DNA of 64,000 bases from Slackia piriformis YIT 12062 (GCF_000296445.1 NZ_JH815199.1:124001-188000), one strand, 5' to 3'; positions 41,091-50,300 are shown, numbered from the stretch's first letter. Notes: generated by a model not told the origin, from the sequence alone. Numbers and translations: made by a program.

Positions 41091-41858
41091 ATGGGCAAGT
41101 TCGACGGAAAGGTTGCCATCATCACCGGTGGCGGCAAAGGCGGCGGAATCGGTTGGGGTCTTTCGACGGCTTTTGCAAAGGAAGGCTGCAATCTGGCCAT
41201 TACCGGTCGCAATCTTCAGAAGCTTGAAGACGCGAAGGCTGAGCTGGAGGAAAAGTACGGCGTCAAGGTTCTTCCCCTGCAGGCCGACGGATCCGACGAG
41301 GAGCAGGTTGCTGCCGCAGTCAAGAAGGTTGCCGAAGAGTTCGGCCGTATTGACTTCCTGATTAACAATGCGCAGAACTCCGCCTCCGGCCTTACCTTGG
41401 TCGAGCATAGCAAGGAAGATTTCGACAAGGCTATCTATTCCGGCATTTATGCTGTCTTCTTCTACATGAAGCACTGCCATCCCTACCTGAAGGAGACCAA
41501 GGGTTCCGTGGTCAACTTCGCGTCCGGCGCAGGTCTTTTCGGCCGCTTCGGTCAAAGTTCCTATGCTGCTGCAAAAGAGGGTATTCGAGGTATGACCCGC
41601 GTTGCTGCCACCGAGTGGGGCCCTGACGGCATCAACTGCAACGTTATCTGCCCGCTTGTCATGACAAGCCAGCTGGCGAAGTGGAAAGAAGAGTATCCCG
41701 AGGCTTACGCAAAGCAGATTGGCGGCATTCCCGCAGGTCGTTTCGGCGATGCCGAAAGCGATATCGGACGTACGGCCGTCTTCCTGTGCTCGGAAGACGC
41801 AAGCTATATTTCCGGCGAGACCATCACCATGCAGGGCGGAAGCGGTTTGAGGCCGTAA
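41091..41858 (+). CDS. short-chain dehydrogenase/reductase
   Basis: A 255-residue classical SDR. The cofactor motif is TGGGKGGGIGWGL (about 12-24), slightly longer than the usual TGxxxGxG. NNAQ, Ser in VNFASGAG (near 144) and YAAAK (Tyr near 158) form the active site. The C-terminus ITMQGGSGLRP matches enoyl/3-oxoacyl or hydroxysteroid-type SDRs. Gut Eggerthellaceae carry several bile-acid hydroxysteroid SDRs, but the sequence alone does not identify the substrate. Monocistronic with GAGGAG before the ATG and a terminator after. Confidence 0.9.
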   Translation: MGKFDGKVAIITGGGKGGGIGWGLSTAFAKEGCNLAITGRNLQKLEDAKAELEEKYGVKVLPLQADGSDEEQVAAAVKKVAEEFGRIDFLINNAQNSASGLTLVEHSKEDFDKAIYSGIYAVFFYMKHCHPYLKETKGSVVNFASGAGLFGRFGQSSYAAAKEGIRGMTRVAATEWGPDGINCNVICPLVMTSQLAKWKEEYPEAYAKQIGGIPAGRFGDAESDIGRTAVFLCSEDASYISGETITMQGGSGLRP

Positions 41859-41884
41859 GGGACGTCGTTTATCCCGCATGGTTT

Positions 41885-41918
41885 AAGGCCCGAGCGCATC
41901 GCGCGCTCGGGCCTTTGC
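41885..41918 (+). terminator. intrinsic terminator
   Basis: AAGGCCCGAGCGC / GCGCTCGGGCCTT hairpin followed by T residues, directly after the SDR gene. Confidence 0.75.
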
Positions 41919-42465
41919 TATGTCGTACGAGATTGTTTCGAGGGTGGCTTTGGGGTTCCTTTTTTGATTTCGGAGCGCCGTCGCGGCTTAAAATGCACGA
42001 ATTTCCTTCTCGCATATCGGAAAAGTCACGAAACGTATCAACGAAGCCCTTTCTTTCCAGAATAGCGCACAGGAAAATCAACAAAAGCTAAAGTAATGAG
42101 GAATAAAAAGCCTCGCCTTCTTGATGAAGCGTCCCTTGAGGCCCTTGCGTTGATACGTTTCGTGCAAAAACCGATAAGCAAGCCCTTGTCTCGTGACATA
42201 AGGCGTTGACGGGCCCTTCATTGCGACGGAGGCTCCGGCACAGATGCCGTTCGCTGGCGCTGGTTGCGCTGTGGATGGGGCCGGCGAGCGGCGTATTGCG
42301 CTTTGACGGATAGGTGGGTTTCGGTGAGCGGCGCATGAGGCCCTTTCTCGGGCAAACTTTGCAAAAATCTTACATTGCAAAGGCCGGGCAAAGTTGCGGG
42401 GTCGCTATACTTTTCCCCCGATGGTTTTAAGCAGTTTTGCCCTTGCGATCTAGGAGAAACGAATC
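41919..42465. other. long intergenic region with inverted-repeat element
   Basis: About 547 bp without a convincing gene. 42027-42164 is bounded by perfect 17-bp inverted repeats and is AT-rich inside. The part after 42165 is GC-rich and presumably holds the promoter of the phosphate transporter; a CTATACTTTT -10-like element is at about 42404. Confidence 0.6.
42027..42164. repeat. 138-bp element with perfect 17-bp terminal inverted repeats
   Basis: CACGAAACGTATCAACG (42027-42043) and its exact reverse complement CGTTGATACGTTTCGTG (42148-42164) enclose about 104 bp that is AT-rich and non-coding. The structure resembles a miniature inverted-repeat element or a large transcript hairpin. Confidence 0.65.
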
Positions 42466-44163
42466 GTGGACAACGCGTTTACCACCGTAGTCGGCCTTCT
42501 TGGAGGCCTTGCCATTTTCATCTTTGGCATGAACATGATGAGCGACAACCTTCAGAAGGTTGCTGGCGAAAAGATGAAAAACATTCTCGCGCTTTTAACG
42601 AAAAATCCCGTCCTTGGCGTGTTGGCCGGCGCTTTGACCACCGCCGTGTTGCAGAGCAGTAGCGCCACCACCGTTATGGCGATCGGCTTCGTAAGTGCCC
42701 GGTTAATGGGTCTGCCTCAGGCCATTTCTATCATTCTTGGTGCCAATATCGGCACGACGATCACGGCGCAGATCATTGCCTTTAAAATCACGGACTACAT
42801 CCTCATCTTCGTGTTTATAGGCTTCCTTATGTCGTTCATTGCGAAAACCGAGCGCATCAAGAGCGTCGGTCTGAGCATTCTCGGTTTCGGCCTGCTCTTC
42901 CTTGGCATCGAGACCATGGGCGATTCCATGAAGCCCCTCGCAACGAGCCCTGTGTTCATCAATATGATTTCTCAGGTCGTGGACATTCCCGTACTGGGCG
43001 TTATCGTCGGCACGGTTATGACCGTTATCGTTCAGAGTTCCTCGGCCACTATCGCGGTTTTGCAGAATCTTGCTGCGACACCCGGTCCTGACGGTGCGAG
43101 CATCATCGGCCTTACGGGCGCCATCCCCGTTTTGCTTGGTGATAATATCGGCACTACTATTACCGCACTGCTTGCTAGCATCGGCCAGAGCCGCAATGCC
43201 AAGCGCGTCGCGGTATCTCACAGCCTCTTTAATATTTCCGGCTGCCTTATTTTCATCTGGTTTATTCCCGCGTTCGCAACGTTTATCCAGTTCATTTCTC
43301 CGGCGGGTCCTGAAATCGAGGTCATTTCCCGTCAGATTGCAAATGCGCACACGTCGTTCAATGTCGTCATGACGCTGTTGTGGCTTCCATTCATATGGCT
43401 CATGGTGAAGATTGTGACCCGCATTATTCCTGATAGGAAAACTGCGGCAGGCGATTCCGATCCCGCGGTCGCTTTATATCTCGACGATCGTCTGCTGGGC
43501 CAGCCTATCGTTGCTCTTCAGCTTGTTGCTAAAGAAACGGTTCGTTGCGGGGAAACGGTGCGCGCGGCTATGCACGATATGGGCGCCGCCCTGCGCGATA
43601 AGGACGCGAAGCGCCTTGACGTCTCGTCTCGCAAGGCCGCTGCCGCGGGCGAGGTCTGTCAGCAGGTGACCGACTACCTGGCCGAGCTGTTCGCTACGGG
43701 TCTGCTCAACGAGGATCAGGTTACACGTACGGCGAACCTTATGAGCGCGATCAATGACATCGAACGCATCGGCCAGCTGTGCGGAGATGTGGCGCAAATT
43801 GCTCGTCGAAGCGACTTCTCCGACAAGGCTTCGGAGGACCTGCGTGATGCGATGTTCTTGGCCGAAGAGATGTTCGCAGGCGCCATGCGTTCCATGGCTT
43901 CGGGCGACAGCGACGAAGCGCGCCGTGTGAACGAGGGCAACTCGCGCATGATCGAGATCGAAATGCACATGCGCAAGGGCCACATGAAGCGCGTGGCAAG
44001 CAAGGAATGCTCGCCGAGCCTCACGAAGGCGTTCAACCGCGTGCTTTCTGACATCGAGCGCATTGGCGGAAGCTGCCTCAATATTGTCGAGGCATTCCCC
44101 GGTACAACAAGTCTCGATTACTTCTTGTTTGAAGATTCTGACGTGCTCGATTCGGTGAAGTAG
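42466..44163 (+). CDS. Na+/phosphate cotransporter with PhoU-like domain
   Basis: The product has 565 residues. The N-terminal ~310 residues form the Na/Pi-cotransporter membrane domain with its two QSSS repeats (LQSSSATTVMAIGFV near 65; VQSSSATIAVLQNL near 187) and the paired GANIGTTITA / GDNIGTTITA loops. The C-terminal ~200 residues are helical and PhoU-like. It takes up phosphate with Na+. The GTG at 42466 has TAGGAG upstream. Single gene with terminator. Confidence 0.93.
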   Translation: MDNAFTTVVGLLGGLAIFIFGMNMMSDNLQKVAGEKMKNILALLTKNPVLGVLAGALTTAVLQSSSATTVMAIGFVSARLMGLPQAISIILGANIGTTITAQIIAFKITDYILIFVFIGFLMSFIAKTERIKSVGLSILGFGLLFLGIETMGDSMKPLATSPVFINMISQVVDIPVLGVIVGTVMTVIVQSSSATIAVLQNLAATPGPDGASIIGLTGAIPVLLGDNIGTTITALLASIGQSRNAKRVAVSHSLFNISGCLIFIWFIPAFATFIQFISPAGPEIEVISRQIANAHTSFNVVMTLLWLPFIWLMVKIVTRIIPDRKTAAGDSDPAVALYLDDRLLGQPIVALQLVAKETVRCGETVRAAMHDMGAALRDKDAKRLDVSSRKAAAAGEVCQQVTDYLAELFATGLLNEDQVTRTANLMSAINDIERIGQLCGDVAQIARRSDFSDKASEDLRDAMFLAEEMFAGAMRSMASGDSDEARRVNEGNSRMIEIEMHMRKGHMKRVASKECSPSLTKAFNRVLSDIERIGGSCLNIVEAFPGTTSLDYFLFEDSDVLDSVK

Positions 44164-44200
44164 GCAAGGGCTTGCGCGCAAGACCGACTCGATTTTCCAG

Positions 44201-44236
44201 GCGCGCTCCGCTTCGGCGGGGCGCGCTTTTGTTTTG
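44201..44236 (+). terminator. intrinsic terminator
   Basis: GCGCGCTCCGC / GCGGGGCGCGC hairpin followed by TTTTGTTTT. Confidence 0.85.
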
Positions 44237-44429
44237 CCGGCGAGTGAAGTCTGGGCGACACCATATTTGGCGTTTCCGTCCGCGAGCGATGGCACACACG
44301 AGATGCGGGCAACGCGTAAAGCGTGCGTTTCCTTTCGTTGTTGTGAAAAATGACGAGCGCGCGTTGCTGCTCGTTTCGCGGCGGGTATGGTGTATTCCGT
44401 TTTAACGGTAGGCAATGAAAGAGGATTGC

Positions 44430-44798
44430 ATGAAAGCGAAAATGGTTCACGAGTGCATTCACGCGCTTGACCTTGAGAAGTCCCTCGAGTTTTACGAGAA
44501 GGCCCTTGGTCTGGTAGAGCAGAGCAGCATGGGCCCCGAAGACGGGTCGTGGAAGAATGTCTACATTGGAAACGACGAGACCGATTTTCAGATGGAGCTC
44601 ACTTGGAACAACGGTCGAACCGAGCCATACAACAACGGCGGCAGGGACACGCATCTTGCATTCGAGGTTGACGATATGGACAGCGCACGCGCCCTGCATG
44701 AAGAGATGGGGTGCATCTGCTTCGTGAACGAAAAGATGGGCATTTACTTCATCGAAGACCCCGATGGCTGCTGGCTGGAAATCGTGCCTGCAAAGTAG
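44430..44798 (+). CDS. VOC-family protein, glyoxalase I-like
   Basis: A 122-residue vicinal-oxygen-chelate protein with two beta-alpha-beta-beta-beta modules: VHECIHALDLEKSLEFYEKALGL at the N-terminus and DTHLAFEVDDMDSARALHEEMG in the second half. Likely metal ligands are His and Glu (H near 7, E near 55, H near 73, E in CWLEIVP near 118), matching glyoxalase I. It would detoxify methylglyoxal-type hemithioacetals. The ATG at 44430 has GAGGA upstream; an in-frame ATG at 44415 does not. Confidence 0.85.
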   Translation: MKAKMVHECIHALDLEKSLEFYEKALGLVEQSSMGPEDGSWKNVYIGNDETDFQMELTWNNGRTEPYNNGGRDTHLAFEVDDMDSARALHEEMGCICFVNEKMGIYFIEDPDGCWLEIVPAK

Positions 44799-44999
44799 AG
44801 TCTCGAATAGCTTCGATCGCGTTGGGCACCTGCTATGGGGCCTGCCTGAGAGACCGAGCATTGCTACTGCGGCTTTCGACTTCGGGGGCGCTCGGGTTCT
44901 GATAATATATCGCTTTTGCGAAAAGAGATCTTGACTGCCGAACCAAGATCGGCGATCATTTTCCCAGCAAGATTCCAAAAAAGAATTCGGAGGCAGGAC

Positions 45000-46259
45000 G
45001 TGGAGACCATTCGAGTGGCCGAGCTTTTCGCGGGCGTGGGCGGGTTTCGTCTCGCGCTTGACGGCTATAACGACGACGAACGCGGATGGCATCTTCCTGC
45101 GGCCGGGCCGTATAAGACCATCTGGGCCAATCAGTGGGAGCCGCCCGGAACCGAGACGCGCCAGTTTGCTGCGCGTTGCTATGCGGAGCGCTTTGACGAA
45201 GGGTCCGTTGTCAACGAAGACATTGAGCGCGTGCTCGATCAGGTGGAGGCGGGCGAGCGCTCTATCCCCGATCACGATATGGTGGTGGGCGGCTTCCCCT
45301 GCCAGGACTATTCGGTTGCGCGACCGCTGAATCAGGCGGGCGGCATCGAGGGCAAAAAAGGCGTGCTCTGGTGGCAGATCTACCGGTTCTTGTTCTTGTG
45401 TTCTCCAAAATACGTGCTGCTTGAGAACGTGGATCGCCTTCTGAAGTCGCCGGCATCGCAGCGCGGGCGCGATTTCGCCATTATGCTGGCGTGCCTGAAC
45501 GAGCGCGGCTACTCGGTGGAATGGCGTGTGGTGAATGCGGCCGACTATGGCGCTCCGCAGCGCCGCCGCCGTGTATATATCTTCGCGCAGAAAGACGCTC
45601 CGGCCTGGAACGTCGAGGAGCGCGTTCGCGAAACGGGCGTTTTGGCCCAAGCGCTTCCGATAAGCTCCACGGTCACGAAGGCGAACGCATTCGCGATCAA
45701 GGGCGAGCCGTTCGAAATCAGCGAGAATTTTGGTAAAGGCCTTAAGGCCTCTCCCTTCCGCGGTGCCGGCGCTATGCAAAACGGCGAGGTGTTCACTGCC
45801 GAGGTGGTGCCCTCCTATGGCGGTCCTTTCGCAACCTTGGGCGACGTGTTGGTTCCCGAAGCCGAAGTGCCCGAGGCTTTCTTCATAGACGAAGACAAGC
45901 TCGGCCGCTGGGAGTATTTCAAGGGCGCCAAGAAGGAAGAACGCACGCATTCGTCGGGCTACACGTACCTGTACAGCGAAGGCGGCATGGCGTTTCCCGA
46001 TGCGCTCGATAAACCGTCGCGCACCATCCTGACAGGCGAGGGCGGTGCCGGCGCGTCGCGTACGAAGCATGTCGTGAAAACGGAAAGCGGACGCTACCGT
46101 CGCCTGGTGCCCGACGAGCTCGATCAGCTGCAGACGTTTCCGAAAGGCTGGACGGATGCGGGCATGACCGACGGTAACAGAGCGTTTTGCATGGGCAACG
46201 CGCTCGTAGTTAGCGTGGTACATCGCATAGGAAAAGAAATCGCCAAGCGTGCCGAGTAG
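45000..46259 (+). CDS. DNA (cytosine-5) methyltransferase
   Basis: A 419-residue C5 methyltransferase. Motifs in order: I AELFAGVGGFRLAL (about 6-19), IV VVGGFPCQDYS with the catalytic Cys (near 101), VI LLENVDRLL, VIII GAPQRRRRVYIFA, then a target-recognition region of ~150 residues, IX RRLVPDELDQLQTFPKGW and X NRAFCMGNALVVSVV. The GTG at 45000 has GGAGG 6 bp upstream. There is no restriction enzyme, Vsr or specificity gene next to it, so it is an orphan methyltransferase. Recognition site unknown. It marks the left end of the accessory island. Confidence 0.93.
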   Translation: METIRVAELFAGVGGFRLALDGYNDDERGWHLPAAGPYKTIWANQWEPPGTETRQFAARCYAERFDEGSVVNEDIERVLDQVEAGERSIPDHDMVVGGFPCQDYSVARPLNQAGGIEGKKGVLWWQIYRFLFLCSPKYVLLENVDRLLKSPASQRGRDFAIMLACLNERGYSVEWRVVNAADYGAPQRRRRVYIFAQKDAPAWNVEERVRETGVLAQALPISSTVTKANAFAIKGEPFEISENFGKGLKASPFRGAGAMQNGEVFTAEVVPSYGGPFATLGDVLVPEAEVPEAFFIDEDKLGRWEYFKGAKKEERTHSSGYTYLYSEGGMAFPDALDKPSRTILTGEGGAGASRTKHVVKTESGRYRRLVPDELDQLQTFPKGWTDAGMTDGNRAFCMGNALVVSVVHRIGKEIAKRAE

Positions 46260-46600
46260 TCGTTGCGCGTGCTGGCGTGCTTCCGAAGCGTACGCGTTGG
46301 TCGAATCTGGCTGTTCGCGTTAGTCAACGTTTTGGGCTCGATGATTTTGCGCTGCCCTCGTGTCGTCGGATGCGAGGGCAGCGTTCGTGTCAGGCTGCTG
46401 CGCTGTATCGGATTCGCTTTTATCGGAGAGCGGGCCGTAGTTGGGGCATCAATTCAGTAAAAAGTTTTACTCGATAAGCCGTTTTCGCCAATATAAAGTA
46501 AAAAATCAGGCATTTTTTTATCGGATTCTTTAGAATGGTCGTTTTTGAATAAAAAAATCAGTGCTTTTGATCATGTATTGCTGTCCGAAGAAGGGGTGCC
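46260..46600. other. intergenic region between methyltransferase and fic
   Basis: 341 bp. A hairpin without T-run lies at 46350-46383 (CGCTGCCCTCG / CGAGGGCAGCG). From 46440 the DNA turns AT-rich, with the near-palindrome GTAAAAAGTTTTAC at about 46457 and AAAGTAAAAAATCAGG further on; this is the likely fic promoter and operator. Confidence 0.55.
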
Positions 46601-47827
46601 ATGAAGTATAAAACTTTACGCAAGGCCTTTCATGACCCCAGCGTGGATGAGAAAGAGCTCTACGCAAGCAGGTTCAATTCTGAATCGGCTGTGAAGATAG
46701 GCTGCAATATCGGAGGGTATCCTGCGTTTTTCATCCTCACGCCGCCGCTGAGCGCAATGCTTGTGAAGGCGGCGAAAGTCGACAAGGAAATATTTCGGCT
46801 TATCCAGCAATTGCCCGGAAAAGCCATATCGGATTACGCGAACGCCTGCCTCATTGACGAAATCGTTCTTACGAACGAAATCGAAAACGTCTACTCAACA
46901 CGTCGTGAAATCAGCGACGTCCTTGAGACCTTGGAGAAAAGCGACAAAAAGAAGCGCTTCCACGGCATTGTTGCCAAATACGACAAGCTTCTGCGCGGAG
47001 AACCCGTTTTCATAAGCACCTGTTCGGACGTGCGAAGCATCTACGATGAGCTGGTGCTTCAGGAAGTTTGCGCCTCCGACCCCGCAAAAGTACCTGACGG
47101 CACATATTTTCGAACGGGATCGGTATCGGTCGTCGATGGCGCGGGGCAGGAAATGCATCATGGCGTTCAACCGGAATCAAAAATCATCGAGATGATGGAA
47201 TGCATGCTTGCTTTCCTTGAAAACGAAGAGGTTGATGTGCTTGTTCGTACTGCCGTGAGCCATTTTCTTTTCGGATACATTCATCCTTTCTATGACGGCA
47301 ATGGGCGCACGAATCGATTTATCAGCAGTTCCATTATTGCGGGAGAGTATGAAAAGCTCGTTGGATTGAGGCTTTCCTTCGCCATAAAGGAAGAAATCGG
47401 GCGCTACTACAAGGCATTCATGACATGCGAGCATCCGCTTAACAAAGGGGATTTGACGCCGTTTGTCATTGAGTTCGTCGATATCGTTTTGACGGGAATG
47501 GAGCGTCTGAGGGAAGCCCTTGCGGAAAGGGATGTAAATCTGCGGAAGTACGAGGCTCTTGCTTGGGAGCTTTATGGCGAACAGGGAGACAAATCTTCTT
47601 ATGAACTGATGCGTATTCTTATCGTTGCTCGCTTGTTTGCCCTGTATGGGGTAATGTCCGACGAACTGTGCGAGGTTCTCGATATAACGAAGCCAACGCT
47701 TCAGAGGCGTTTCAGGCCTTTGAAAGATGCCGGCCTTGTTCGTGTTGAACGGGTTGGTCATAAGGTCTATTACGCATGCGAATTGGACGAGCTCGAGCGT
47801 CGAGTTGTTTGTCTCGGGGGCGTTTGA
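46601..47827 (+). CDS. Fic-family protein with inhibitory helix and winged helix
   Basis: The product has 408 residues. The Fic motif HPFYDGNGRTNR (near residue 227) is complete, so the protein should be able to transfer AMP or a similar group. TNEIEN at 91-96 fits the (S/T)xxxE(G/N) inhibitory motif found N-terminal to the core in class II Fic proteins, which blocks ATP binding until relieved. The C-terminal ~60 residues look like a winged helix (SDELCEVLDITKPTLQRRFR), implying DNA binding or autoregulation. The gene is more AT-rich than its neighbours. Target unknown. Confidence 0.92.
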   Translation: MKYKTLRKAFHDPSVDEKELYASRFNSESAVKIGCNIGGYPAFFILTPPLSAMLVKAAKVDKEIFRLIQQLPGKAISDYANACLIDEIVLTNEIENVYSTRREISDVLETLEKSDKKKRFHGIVAKYDKLLRGEPVFISTCSDVRSIYDELVLQEVCASDPAKVPDGTYFRTGSVSVVDGAGQEMHHGVQPESKIIEMMECMLAFLENEEVDVLVRTAVSHFLFGYIHPFYDGNGRTNRFISSSIIAGEYEKLVGLRLSFAIKEEIGRYYKAFMTCEHPLNKGDLTPFVIEFVDIVLTGMERLREALAERDVNLRKYEALAWELYGEQGDKSSYELMRILIVARLFALYGVMSDELCEVLDITKPTLQRRFRPLKDAGLVRVERVGHKVYYACELDELERRVVCLGGV

Positions 47828-47903
47828 GAATAGCAAGCACTGCGTATTTTGCCTGCTTTCTATCCCGGAGCGCATATTGCTTCATTGAGGAAAGGAAACC
47901 TGC

Positions 47904-48698
47904 ATGCTGTTCATGATCTCTCCCGCCAAAAAGATGGTTGATGCAAGCGATTCGTTCGCGTGGCGGGATATGCCGCGCTTTCTCCCTCAGACACGCGAGC
48001 TGCTTGATGCGTTGCGTGCGCTTTCGTACGACGAGGCGAAGGCGCTGTGGAAGTGCAGCGATGCGTTGGCGGAGTTGAACTACGAACGTGTGATGCATAT
48101 GGATGTGGAAGCTGCCGAATCATGTACACCGGCAGTGTTTTCTTACGAAGGCATTCAGTATCAGAATATGGCTCCGCATGTTCTTACGGCTGATCAGCTG
48201 GAATACTTACAAAGCCACCTGCGTATTCTGTCAGGGTTCTACGGTGTGTTGCGTCCGTTCGATGCGGTGGTGCCGTACAGACTCGAAATGCAGGCGAAGC
48301 TTGCTGTGGGAGACGCGCGTACCCTTTATGGTTTCTGGGGATCGCGTTTGTTCGATGCCTTGGTGGATGAGCTTGACCAGCAGAAGAAAGCATGCGATTC
48401 CTGCGAGCGTGTCATTGTGAATCTTGCATCTGTCGAGTATGCGAAGGCGGTTGAGCCGTATGCCAGGGCGAGCGCGCTACAGGGCGGGGTTCGTTACGTA
48501 ACTTGCTTGTTCGGTTCGATGCGCAACGGGAAATTTGCTCAGCGTTCGACTGAAGCGAAGGCTGCTCGCGGGACGTTCGTGCGCTGGTGCGCCGAAAACG
48601 ACATAGAGAGCCCAGCCGATTTCACCCGCTTTGACATGGGCGGTTATGAGTTTGATCGGAAGCTTTCGTCGGAAGATGCGCTTGTGTTCGTGCATTAG
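47904..48698 (+). CDS. yaaA: peroxide-stress protein YaaA (DUF328)
   Basis: A 264-residue YaaA-family protein: MLFMISPAKKMV at the start, RILSGFYGVLRPFDAVVPYRLEM in the middle, and LYGFWGSRLFDAL. In E. coli, YaaA limits free iron and damage during H2O2 stress and binds DNA. RBS AGGAAAGGAA before the ATG. It follows fic by 76 bp and ends before a terminator. Confidence 0.92.
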   Translation: MLFMISPAKKMVDASDSFAWRDMPRFLPQTRELLDALRALSYDEAKALWKCSDALAELNYERVMHMDVEAAESCTPAVFSYEGIQYQNMAPHVLTADQLEYLQSHLRILSGFYGVLRPFDAVVPYRLEMQAKLAVGDARTLYGFWGSRLFDALVDELDQQKKACDSCERVIVNLASVEYAKAVEPYARASALQGGVRYVTCLFGSMRNGKFAQRSTEAKAARGTFVRWCAENDIESPADFTRFDMGGYEFDRKLSSEDALVFVH

Positions 48699-48788
48699 GC
48701 AGCGGCGCGACGGCTGACTACCGCATGGCTCGACACATTGAGGCTGCCTGCGTACGAGTTTCTGCATATTTGAATATAGAACGAAATG

Positions 48789-48833
48789 AAGGCCGGATTT
48801 CCCGTTAAGCGGAAATCCGGCCTTTGTGTTTTG
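48789..48833 (+). terminator. intrinsic terminator
   Basis: AAGGCCGGATTTCC / GGAAATCCGGCCTT hairpin followed by TGTGTTTTG ends the yaaA gene. Confidence 0.82.
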
Positions 48834-48884
48834 TGCCCCTGATGCGGTTGCGGCGAAGATGCGTAGGATTGTCTACCTTATTCT

Positions 48885-48972
48885 GTATTAAAAAATTCTT
48901 AACACTTAAGATAGTAGGTAAGAATATATGTGGAAAAAGTTATTAACAATTAGTTAATACATTGTGCAAAAC
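48885..48972. repeat. AT-rich element, copy B
   Basis: Shares with 236-341 the ordered sub-motifs TATTAAA, AAGA.AGTA, AAAAA.TTATTAACAA, TTAATAC and GTG.AAAAC. It lies immediately before the WYL regulator start at 48991 and probably includes its promoter. Confidence 0.55.
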
Positions 48973-48990
48973 AAAGGAGAGGGCGCGGCC

Positions 48991-49931
48991 ATGAAACAGC
49001 AGCGGCTTTTCGAAATCGTCTATGCGTTGATGGCGCACGAGGCATGCACAGTGGGCGAACTCGCGCGCGTGCTCGAAGTGTCGCCGCGCACGGTTCGTCG
49101 CGATATCGAGGCGCTTTCGGCCGCAGGCGTTCCCGTGTATACAGTGCAAGGCAAGGGCGGCGGCGTGCGGCTGCTGCCCGGGTATGTGATGGACTCGTCG
49201 TTGATGAGCGATGACGAAAAAGACGATGTGCTTGCGGCGCTTATGTTGCTTTCGAGCGTTGATGCGTCAGTCTCCTCCGGCGGCGATGCCCTCATGAAAC
49301 GCCTCGCCTCGCTTTTTCGCCGCGAGCCAAGCGATTGGATTGATGTCGTTTTTCGTTCTGGGGCGCACCGCCGACGTGCCGCCGCGCTTTCGATGTTGTG
49401 CGCGAGGCTATCGTGCGCCGTCGGGTCTTGCGGTTTTCGTATCGCGATAATGCCGACCGCGTAACCGTGCGTGAGGTGGAGCCCGCGAAGCTTTTGTTCA
49501 AAGAACGGTCGTGGTATGTGCAGGCGTGGTGTCGGATGCGCAACAATTGGCGCACGTTCAAGCTGCTGCGCATGGATTGGGAGTCAATCGAGCTTTTGCC
49601 CATTGCGTTCGAACTGCGCGAAGCTCCCCCTGTCACACGCTTTATCGGACCCGATGGAGCGGCTGCACAAAGCGGCTCATCGGGCGATGCTCCTCGTCTT
49701 TCTATGCTATTCGCTCCCGAGTCGGCGGGTCGTGTTCGGGAAGAGTTCGCTCCCGATGTTATCGACGTTATGTCTGACGGTCGCCTGTCGGTGACGGTAT
49801 GTTGCCAACTGAACGAGCGAATGCTCCATCACTTGTTTTCTTACGGCGTGTATTTGGAGGTGCTTGAACCGGCTTGGGTGCGCAATTGGATGAACGACCA
49901 AGCACGTGCCATGCTGGAAAGGGGCCGGTAG
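48991..49931 (+). pseudogene. HTH-WYL transcriptional regulator, frameshifted
   Basis: The first frame (48991 to about 49350) encodes a winged helix (RLFEIVYALMAHEACTVGEL; SPRTVRRDIEALSAAGV). The second frame (about 49350-49931) encodes a WYL domain (VRRRVLRFSYRDN; LLFKERSWYVQAWCRMRNNW) and its C-terminal extension. Adding one T to the T-run at 49349-49353 joins them as DVVFSFWGAPPTCRRAF. The total would be about 313 residues. Such YafY-type proteins are ligand-responsive regulators often linked to defence islands. Either a sequencing error or a true inactivation. Confidence 0.85.
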
Positions 49932-49975
49932 GTGGTGAAGTCGAACTTTTCGCATAAAACGCGCATCGCGGCAGG
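49873..49975 (+). repeat. direct repeat, copy 1 (WYL 3' end plus start of 51265 gene)
   Basis: 49905-49975 is nearly identical (one visible mismatch) to 51238-51308; similarity extends left to about 49873. The copies are 1333 bp apart and flank the PIN toxin/antitoxin pair. Confidence 0.85.
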
Positions 49976-50255
49976 TGCTGCAGCGGCGTGCAATCTGGAA
50001 GACTTGCGGCCGGCTGTTCGTAGGTGCGCGAATCTGCCTCTTTGGGCTAAGCGGGTCATGCCTTGCCCTATTTCGTCTCGCAGGATGGGCGGGTCGCGCT
50101 CATGGGAGGTTGCGATAGAACTTGCGGAAGTCGATGCGTATTTGCGCGCTCGCCCCGGCGCTGAAAATGGTTTCAAGGCCGAATGGCAGTGTGGCGCTAT
50201 TCGGTGGGTGTCCCCCATTCTTTTCGGCCTCGTTCCTTTCGGTGCCCATGCCTGA
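49932..50255 (+). pseudogene. fused remnant: start of membrane protein joined to start of YjbR-like gene
   Basis: The open frame begins MVKSNFSHKTRIAAG, identical to the start of the protein at 51265, and about 25 codons on continues with EVDAYLRARPGAENGFKAEW, matching the start of the YjbR-like protein at 52285. Then it degenerates and stops. It is best read as a decayed copy of the 51265-52370 region with most of the membrane-protein gene deleted. It is probably not functional. Confidence 0.7.
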
Positions 50256-50262
50256 AAAGTGG

Positions 50263-50278
50263 TGCTATACTGCTAGCA
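50263..50278 (+). promoter_or_regulatory. promoter/operator of the PIN toxin module
   Basis: TATACT at 50266-50271 is a good -10 box and lies inside the facing half-sites TGCTA (50263) and TAGCA (50274). This is the expected layout for autoregulation by the antitoxin encoded 22 bp downstream. Confidence 0.5.
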
Positions 50279-50300
50279 TCTTGAAGAGAAAGGGGCGCAT

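Noticed and set aside
42088-42380. Leftward open frames of 82-100 codons
   Set aside because: Arg/Pro/Ala-rich without motif or RBS, overlapping the inverted-repeat element; treated as chance frames.
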